DNA from: JAAYXU01 sp050942555
Lineage (GTDB): Bacteria > Bacillota > Clostridia > Christensenellales > UMGS416
NCBI GenBank assembly: GCA_050942555.1
Contig: JBMNNN010000075.1
Location: 1 to 9,196, forward strand
Length of the DNA: 9,196 nt
Direction of reading: 5' to 3'
The first letter of the stretch is position 1; each line of letters begins with the position of its first letter. The notes beneath the pieces are model-generated. The model was not told the origin of the DNA, did not search any database, and saw only the letters and a program-made list of their open reading frames with translations. Shown in pieces: positions 6,068-9,196 of this stretch. The translations under genes and the position numbers were made by a program.

Positions 6068-6098
6068 TGCGGGATGGACGCGCGGCGTCCTCCCTGCG
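6068..6098 (+). promoter_or_regulatory. Leader hairpin upstream of tyrS
   Basis: GGACGC at 6076-6081 pairs with GCGTCC at 6085-6090 around a 3-nt loop. Past a 2x2 internal loop, 6068-6073 pairs with 6093-6098 (six pairs, two of them G-U). The stem ends 10 nt before the AAAGGA ribosome binding site. A second stem, CGCAG 6042-6046 with CTGCG 6058-6062, precedes it. No U-run follows, so it is not a terminator. It might influence translation or RNA stability. Confidence 0.45.
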
Positions 6099-6122
6099 AT
6101 GCTGACAGAAAGGATGAGAGTC

Positions 6123-7343
6123 ATGGTCAACGCGCTCGATATACTCAGGCAGCGGGGTTTTATCAAACAGATCACATTCGAGGATGAGCTCTATGCCCTG
6201 CTCGGAAGGGAGCCAGTAGCGTTCTATGTGGGCTTTGATCCGACTGCCGACAGCCTGCACATCGGACACTATATACCGGTGATGGCCATGACGCATCTGC
6301 AGCGGAGCGGCCACCGACCCATCGCGCTGGTTGGGGGAGGAACCGTGATGGTGGGCGACCCGACCGGAAAAACCGAAATGCGGCAAATGCTCACCCGCGG
6401 GGAGATCGTTAAGAACGCCGAAGCCATCAAAAAGCAGCTTTCGCGCTTCCTCGACTTTGGCGAAGGAAAGGCGATCATGGTAGACAACGCCGACTGGCTG
6501 CTGGATCTTAATTATATCGACTTCCTGCGCGAGGTGGGCGTTCATTTCTCGGTCAACCGCATGCTGACTGCGGAATGCTATCGCATGCGGATGGAGAAGG
6601 GGCTGTCTTTCCTCGAGTTTAACTATATGCTGATGCAGGCCTACGACTTCCTGGTCCTGAACCGGCGCTACGGCTGCGTGCTGCAGATGGGCGGGGACGA
6701 CCAGTGGTCCAATATACTGGCGGGCGCCGACCTTATCCGCCGCAAGGAAGGAAAACCTGCATACTGCTGCACGTTCAACCTGCTTACCACCGGCGAAGGC
6801 AGGAAGATGGGCAAAACCGAAAAAGGCGCGCTGTGGCTGGACGCCGGGCGCACCACGCCGTACGAGTTCTACCAGTACTGGCGCAATATCGAGGACGACG
6901 GCGTCAAAAACGCGCTGCTCATGCTGACATTCCTGCCCGTGGACGAGATCGAGCGCCTGACCGGGCATATGGACGAGCGGATCAACGAGGCCAAGCGCGT
7001 GCTGGCATTCGAGGTGACCCGTCTCATACACGGCGAGGAGGAGGCGGGCCGCGCCCGGGCAGCTTCCGAGGCGCTCTTCGGGGAGGGCGGATCCAGGGAA
7101 GACATACCCACCACCGTGATGACAGAGGCCGAGTTTGCGGCTAAAAACCGGGTGGCGGAGCTCCTGTACCAGACAGGTCTGGCCCGCAGTATCGGTGAGG
7201 GACGGCGGCTCATCGCCCAGAACGCGGTTTCGGTCGACGGCGAGCGGATAGAGGATCCCGAGGCGCGCCTTGACGCAGGAGGCGGCGAGTACCTCCTGCG
7301 CAAGGGGAAGAAGGGCTACCACCGCATCCGTATCAGCGGCTGA
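6123..7343 (+). CDS. tyrS: Tyrosyl-tRNA synthetase
   Basis: A 406-residue class I synthetase that charges tRNA-Tyr with tyrosine in the cytosol. The Rossmann domain carries Tyr35 in FYVGFDPTADSLHIGH, the HIGH motif at 46-49, GDPTGK from 79, the tyrosine-recognition set Tyr168, Gln172 and Asp175, QMGGDDQW at 188-195, and KMGKT at 228-232, the TyrRS form of KMSKS. These positions nearly coincide with those of the Geobacillus stearothermophilus enzyme. A C-terminal S4-type RNA-binding domain spans about 342-406 (VAELLYQTGLARSIGEGRRL, then NAVSVDGERI). I chose the ATG at 6123 because AAAGGA lies 8 nt before it; the ATG at 6099 has no such site and adds eight unconserved residues. It heads an operon with the next two genes. 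No T-box leader is present, although many Firmicutes tyrS genes have one. Confidence 0.96.
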   Translation: MVNALDILRQRGFIKQITFEDELYALLGREPVAFYVGFDPTADSLHIGHYIPVMAMTHLQRSGHRPIALVGGGTVMVGDPTGKTEMRQMLTRGEIVKNAEAIKKQLSRFLDFGEGKAIMVDNADWLLDLNYIDFLREVGVHFSVNRMLTAECYRMRMEKGLSFLEFNYMLMQAYDFLVLNRRYGCVLQMGGDDQWSNILAGADLIRRKEGKPAYCCTFNLLTTGEGRKMGKTEKGALWLDAGRTTPYEFYQYWRNIEDDGVKNALLMLTFLPVDEIERLTGHMDERINEAKRVLAFEVTRLIHGEEEAGRARAASEALFGEGGSREDIPTTVMTEAEFAAKNRVAELLYQTGLARSIGEGRRLIAQNAVSVDGERIEDPEARLDAGGGEYLLRKGKKGYHRIRISG

Positions 7344-7344
7344 C

Positions 7345-7977
7345 ATGGAGCCTGTACTGTCGCCATTCCTCCATACGCTGCGCGGCGAGGGCACCGCGGA
7401 GTTTACACAGAAGAAGTCCCGCTTTGTCGGCTATGCCGCGCCCGCGATGACCGAAGCCGACGCCGAGGCGTTCATCGCGGACATTCACCGGCGCCATCCC
7501 GACGCGAGCTCGCTGTGCTGGGGGTACCGCGTCGGCCCGGGCGGCGCGGTACAGCGCTACCACGACGACCACGAGCCTTCGGGCGGCCAGCCGATACTGG
7601 AGGTGCTTGCGCGCCGGGAGCTTAGTAGCGCAGCTGCGGTGGCGCGCTGGTTTGGCGGCGTCAAGCTGGGAGCGGGCCCGCTTGGCCGGGCGTTTGGCCG
7701 TGCGGCGGCGCTGGCTGTCGAGGCCGCGGGGCTGTGCCGGGCTGAGCTGACTGTTCGGCTCCGGATCGAATCGGGTTATGGAGAGGCCGGAGCGCTGGAG
7801 CACTTTTTGAACCGGGCGGGATGCCGCATCGAGCGCGTGCGCTACGAAATCCGCGTCGTATTCGATGTGCTGACGCGGCGGGACGCGCTGGCCGACGTCA
7901 TGGCGCGGGTCGCCGACATGACCGCGGGACAGGGTGTGTGCCAGGCCGGTGAACCGTTCTACTTTTGCTGGGAATAA
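7345..7977 (+). CDS. YigZ/IMPACT family protein (UPF0029 with DUF1949)
   Basis: A 210-residue protein with an IMPACT N-terminal domain at about 14-125 and a DUF1949 ferredoxin-like C-terminal domain at about 135-195. Family marks are KKSRF at 23-27, DDHEPSGGQPIL at 74-85, and RWFGGVKLGAGPLGRAF at 101-117. The central motif is usually DDGEPSGTAGxPIL; here Gly is replaced by His and two residues of the GTAG turn are missing. YigZ-like proteins are widespread and conserved, with an uncertain role; eukaryotic IMPACT acts in translational control through GCN1. The ATG at 7345 starts one base after the tyrS stop codon with no clear ribosome binding site, implying translational coupling to tyrS. In-frame codons upstream (a TTG at 7270) lie within tyrS and lack homology. 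The gene is followed 25 bases later by ilvE. Confidence 0.88.
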   Translation: MEPVLSPFLHTLRGEGTAEFTQKKSRFVGYAAPAMTEADAEAFIADIHRRHPDASSLCWGYRVGPGGAVQRYHDDHEPSGGQPILEVLARRELSSAAAVARWFGGVKLGAGPLGRAFGRAAALAVEAAGLCRAELTVRLRIESGYGEAGALEHFLNRAGCRIERVRYEIRVVFDVLTRRDALADVMARVADMTAGQGVCQAGEPFYFCWE

Positions 7978-8002
7978 GTTTATTGATACGGGAGGAACCA
8001 AT

Positions 8003-9073
8003 ATGCAGAAAATCGAGATCCGGAAAGCCGAAACCCTCAAGCCGCTCTTTGAGGACGCCTCGAAGCTCACGTTTGGCCATCTGTTCACGGATCACATGTT
8101 TACGATGCGCTACAACCCCGAGAAGGGCTGGCATGCTCCTGTGATCGAGCCGTATCGCCCCCTGGAGCTTGATCCCTCGGCGATGGTGTTCCACTACGGA
8201 CAGACCATTTTTGAGGGGCTCAAGGCCTACCGCGCCGAAGACGGACGCGCGCTCCTGTTTCGCCCGGCCGACAACTTTGCCCGGATGAACCGGTCGGCGG
8301 AGCGTATGTGCATACCCAGGTTCGACGAGGAACTGGCGATGGCCGGCCTCATCGAGCTGCTCCGGCTGGAGGAGCGCTGGATCCCGACCGCGCCCGGCAC
8401 ATCGCTCTACATCCGGCCCACGATCATCGCGACCGATCCGTATCTGGGCGTCAGGGCATCCAACACGTATCTGTTCTTCATCATATTAAGCCCGGTCGGC
8501 CCCTACTATGCCGAGGGGTTCAAGCCCGTCCGCATCTATGTCGAGGACGAGTATGTCCGAGCCGTCCGGGGCGGCACCGGCTTTACGAAAGCCGCGGCCA
8601 ACTACGCGATCAGCCTGCTGGCCGGAGAGGTGGCCAAGGAGAAGGGGTATTCGCAGGTGCTGTGGCTGGACGGGGTGCACCGCCGGTACGTCGAGGAAGT
8701 AGGTTCGATGAACATCTGCTTTAAGATCGGCGGGAAAATCGTGACCCCGGCGCTTAACGGCAGCATACTGCCGGGCATCACGCGCGACTCGGTGCTGCGC
8801 CTGTCGGCCGATATGGGCTATCCGGTCGAGGAGCGGCTCGTGGAAGTCGAGGAGCTCTTTGCCGCCCATGAGCAGGGGACGCTGGAGGAGGTGTTCGGCA
8901 CCGGTACCGCCGCGGTGGTTTCGCCGGTCGGCGAGCTCAGGTGGAAGGACCGCTCCGTCACCGTGGGCGACGGGCAGACCGGGCCGGTCGCGCTGGCGCT
9001 CTACGAGCGGCTTACCGGCATACAGTACGGAAAGCTCCCCGACCCCTACGGTTGGTCGGTGGAAATCCGATGA
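8003..9073 (+). CDS. ilvE: Branched-chain amino acid aminotransferase (class IV PLP enzyme, long type)
   Basis: A 356-residue fold-type IV aminotransferase that interconverts valine, leucine and isoleucine with their 2-oxo acids, using glutamate/2-oxoglutarate and pyridoxal phosphate. Family marks are FHYGQTIFEGLKAYR at 63-77, SLYIRPT at 134-140, the catalytic Lys196 in GGTGFTKAAANYAISLL, LWLDG at 220-224, EVGSMNICF at 232-240, LPGITRDSV at 256-264 and FGTGTAAVVSPV at 298-309. The sequence resembles the longer BCAT type seen in Bacillus YbgE/YwaA and in eukaryotes rather than the roughly 309-residue E. coli IlvE. GGGAGGA lies 6 nt before the ATG at 8003. It is the last gene of the tyrS operon and ends 13 bases before a strong terminator. 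It may act in biosynthesis or in breakdown of branched-chain amino acids; the sequence does not decide which. Confidence 0.95.
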   Translation: MQKIEIRKAETLKPLFEDASKLTFGHLFTDHMFTMRYNPEKGWHAPVIEPYRPLELDPSAMVFHYGQTIFEGLKAYRAEDGRALLFRPADNFARMNRSAERMCIPRFDEELAMAGLIELLRLEERWIPTAPGTSLYIRPTIIATDPYLGVRASNTYLFFIILSPVGPYYAEGFKPVRIYVEDEYVRAVRGGTGFTKAAANYAISLLAGEVAKEKGYSQVLWLDGVHRRYVEEVGSMNICFKIGGKIVTPALNGSILPGITRDSVLRLSADMGYPVEERLVEVEELFAAHEQGTLEEVFGTGTAAVVSPVGELRWKDRSVTVGDGQTGPVALALYERLTGIQYGKLPDPYGWSVEIR

Positions 9074-9086
9074 AACAGGCGTTTCG

Positions 9087-9118
9087 AAGGGCCGGACAGA
9101 CGTGTCGCGGCCCTTTTT
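9087..9118 (+). terminator. Rho-independent terminator of the tyrS-yigZ-ilvE operon
   Basis: AAGGGCCG at 9087-9094 pairs with CGGCCCTT at 9108-9115. The stem continues as GACA (9095-9098) with TGTC (9103-9106) past one bulged G, around the loop GACG. A T-run follows through 9118. It lies 13 bases after the ilvE stop codon. Confidence 0.93.
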
Positions 9119-9145
9119 AACATACCGTCTGAGCCGACTTTTCAT

Positions 9146-9174
9146 TTGACATTTGGGGTGCGTTCCCCTACAAT
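9146..9174 (+). promoter_or_regulatory. Near-consensus sigma-A promoter for a gene beyond the right edge
   Basis: TTGACA at 9146-9151, exactly 17 nt of spacer, then TACAAT at 9169-9174: eleven of twelve bases match consensus. The spacer contains GGGG at 9155-9158 and CCCC at 9165-9168, a small inverted repeat between the boxes that could be an operator. The driven gene is not in the window. Confidence 0.8.
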
Positions 9175-9196
9175 GGTTCTGGGTTTGAACACGCGG

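Larger units (their letters stand above)
5727..6122. other. Divergent aph-tyrS intergenic region with several hairpins, no gene seen
   Basis: This 396-bp stretch holds the aph-side promoter area, a GC hairpin at 5807-5822, a long-range 7-bp pairing (AGCGGAA at 5840-5846 with TTCCGCT at 5893-5899), a long imperfect hairpin at 5935-5967, the tyrS promoter at 6006-6033 and the tyrS leader. I find no tRNA fold, no T-box signature and no convincing coding frame: a 66-codon minus-strand frame at 5766-5966 lacks a proper ribosome binding site and resembles no family I know. The number of stems suggests a structured RNA or a dispersed intergenic repeat (inference). Confidence 0.5.

Noticed and set aside
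5727..6122. T-box riboswitch upstream of tyrS
   Set aside because: The promoter is too close to the gene for a full T-box, and neither the AGGGTGGNACCGCG element nor a terminator/antiterminator pair is visible.
6099..6122. Upstream ATG at 6099 as the tyrS start
   Set aside because: It lacks a ribosome binding site and adds eight unconserved residues, while AAAGGA is correctly placed for the ATG at 6123.
6003..7394. A 463-codon open frame on the minus strand opposite tyrS
   Set aside because: It is a shadow of tyrS in GC-rich DNA: no family features, no ribosome binding site, and the plus strand encodes a fully conserved synthetase.
9072..9085. GAAAC-AGGC-GTTTC hairpin at the ilvE stop codon
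   Set aside because: Five base pairs with no T-run; the real terminator follows immediately at 9087-9118.
1..9196. CRISPR arrays, tRNA or rRNA genes, insertion sequences, toxin-antitoxin or phage-defence genes
   Set aside because: No regularly spaced repeats, tRNA-like folds, transposase motifs or defence-family proteins were seen on either strand.

Overview
The window looks like chromosome of a GC-rich, endospore-forming Gram-positive bacterium, most likely a member of the Clostridia. Three things support this: strong AGGAGG-type ribosome binding sites with sigma-A-like promoters, a spore-coat pair (a tandem LysM protein followed by a SipL-like protein with SPOCS/DUF3794 repeats and a C-terminal LysM), and an XpaC-TelA pair of the kind common in Firmicutes. 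Base composition appears even throughout. There is no transposase, integrase, CRISPR array, rRNA or recognisable tRNA.

Layout. (1) Positions 1-1059, minus strand: xpaC-like gene followed by a TelA-family gene that runs off the left edge; the two overlap by 8 bases. (2) Positions 1060-1270: a divergent promoter region with a sigma-A-like promoter on each strand and a 7-bp inverted repeat between them. (3) Positions 1271-2230, plus: a carbohydrate esterase family 7 acetyl esterase / cephalosporin-C deacetylase, closed by a rho-independent terminator. (4) Positions 2385-4931, plus: the LysM protein and the SipL-like protein, probably expressed in the mother cell during sporulation; a sigma-K-like promoter candidate lies before the first. 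(5) Positions 4968-5726, minus: an APH(3')-type aminoglycoside phosphotransferase homologue, convergent with the SipL-like gene. (6) Positions 5727-6122: a 396-bp divergent intergenic region with several hairpins and a strong promoter for tyrS; no T-box was seen. (7) Positions 6123-9073, plus: tyrS, a YigZ/IMPACT-family gene and ilvE, tightly packed as one operon and closed by a very good terminator at 9087-9118. (8) At the right edge a near-consensus promoter (TTGACA, 17 nt, TACAAT) fires toward a gene outside the window.

Functionally the window is a set of small independent transcription units: envelope stress (XpaC/TelA), deacetylation of acetylated sugars or related esters, spore-coat assembly, a possible drug kinase, and a housekeeping operon joining tyrosine charging to branched-chain amino acid metabolism. 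No clearly new multi-gene system is visible. The parts most worth a second look are the LysM/SipL pair, with one cysteine at the same place in every LysM repeat, and the structured aph-tyrS intergenic region.
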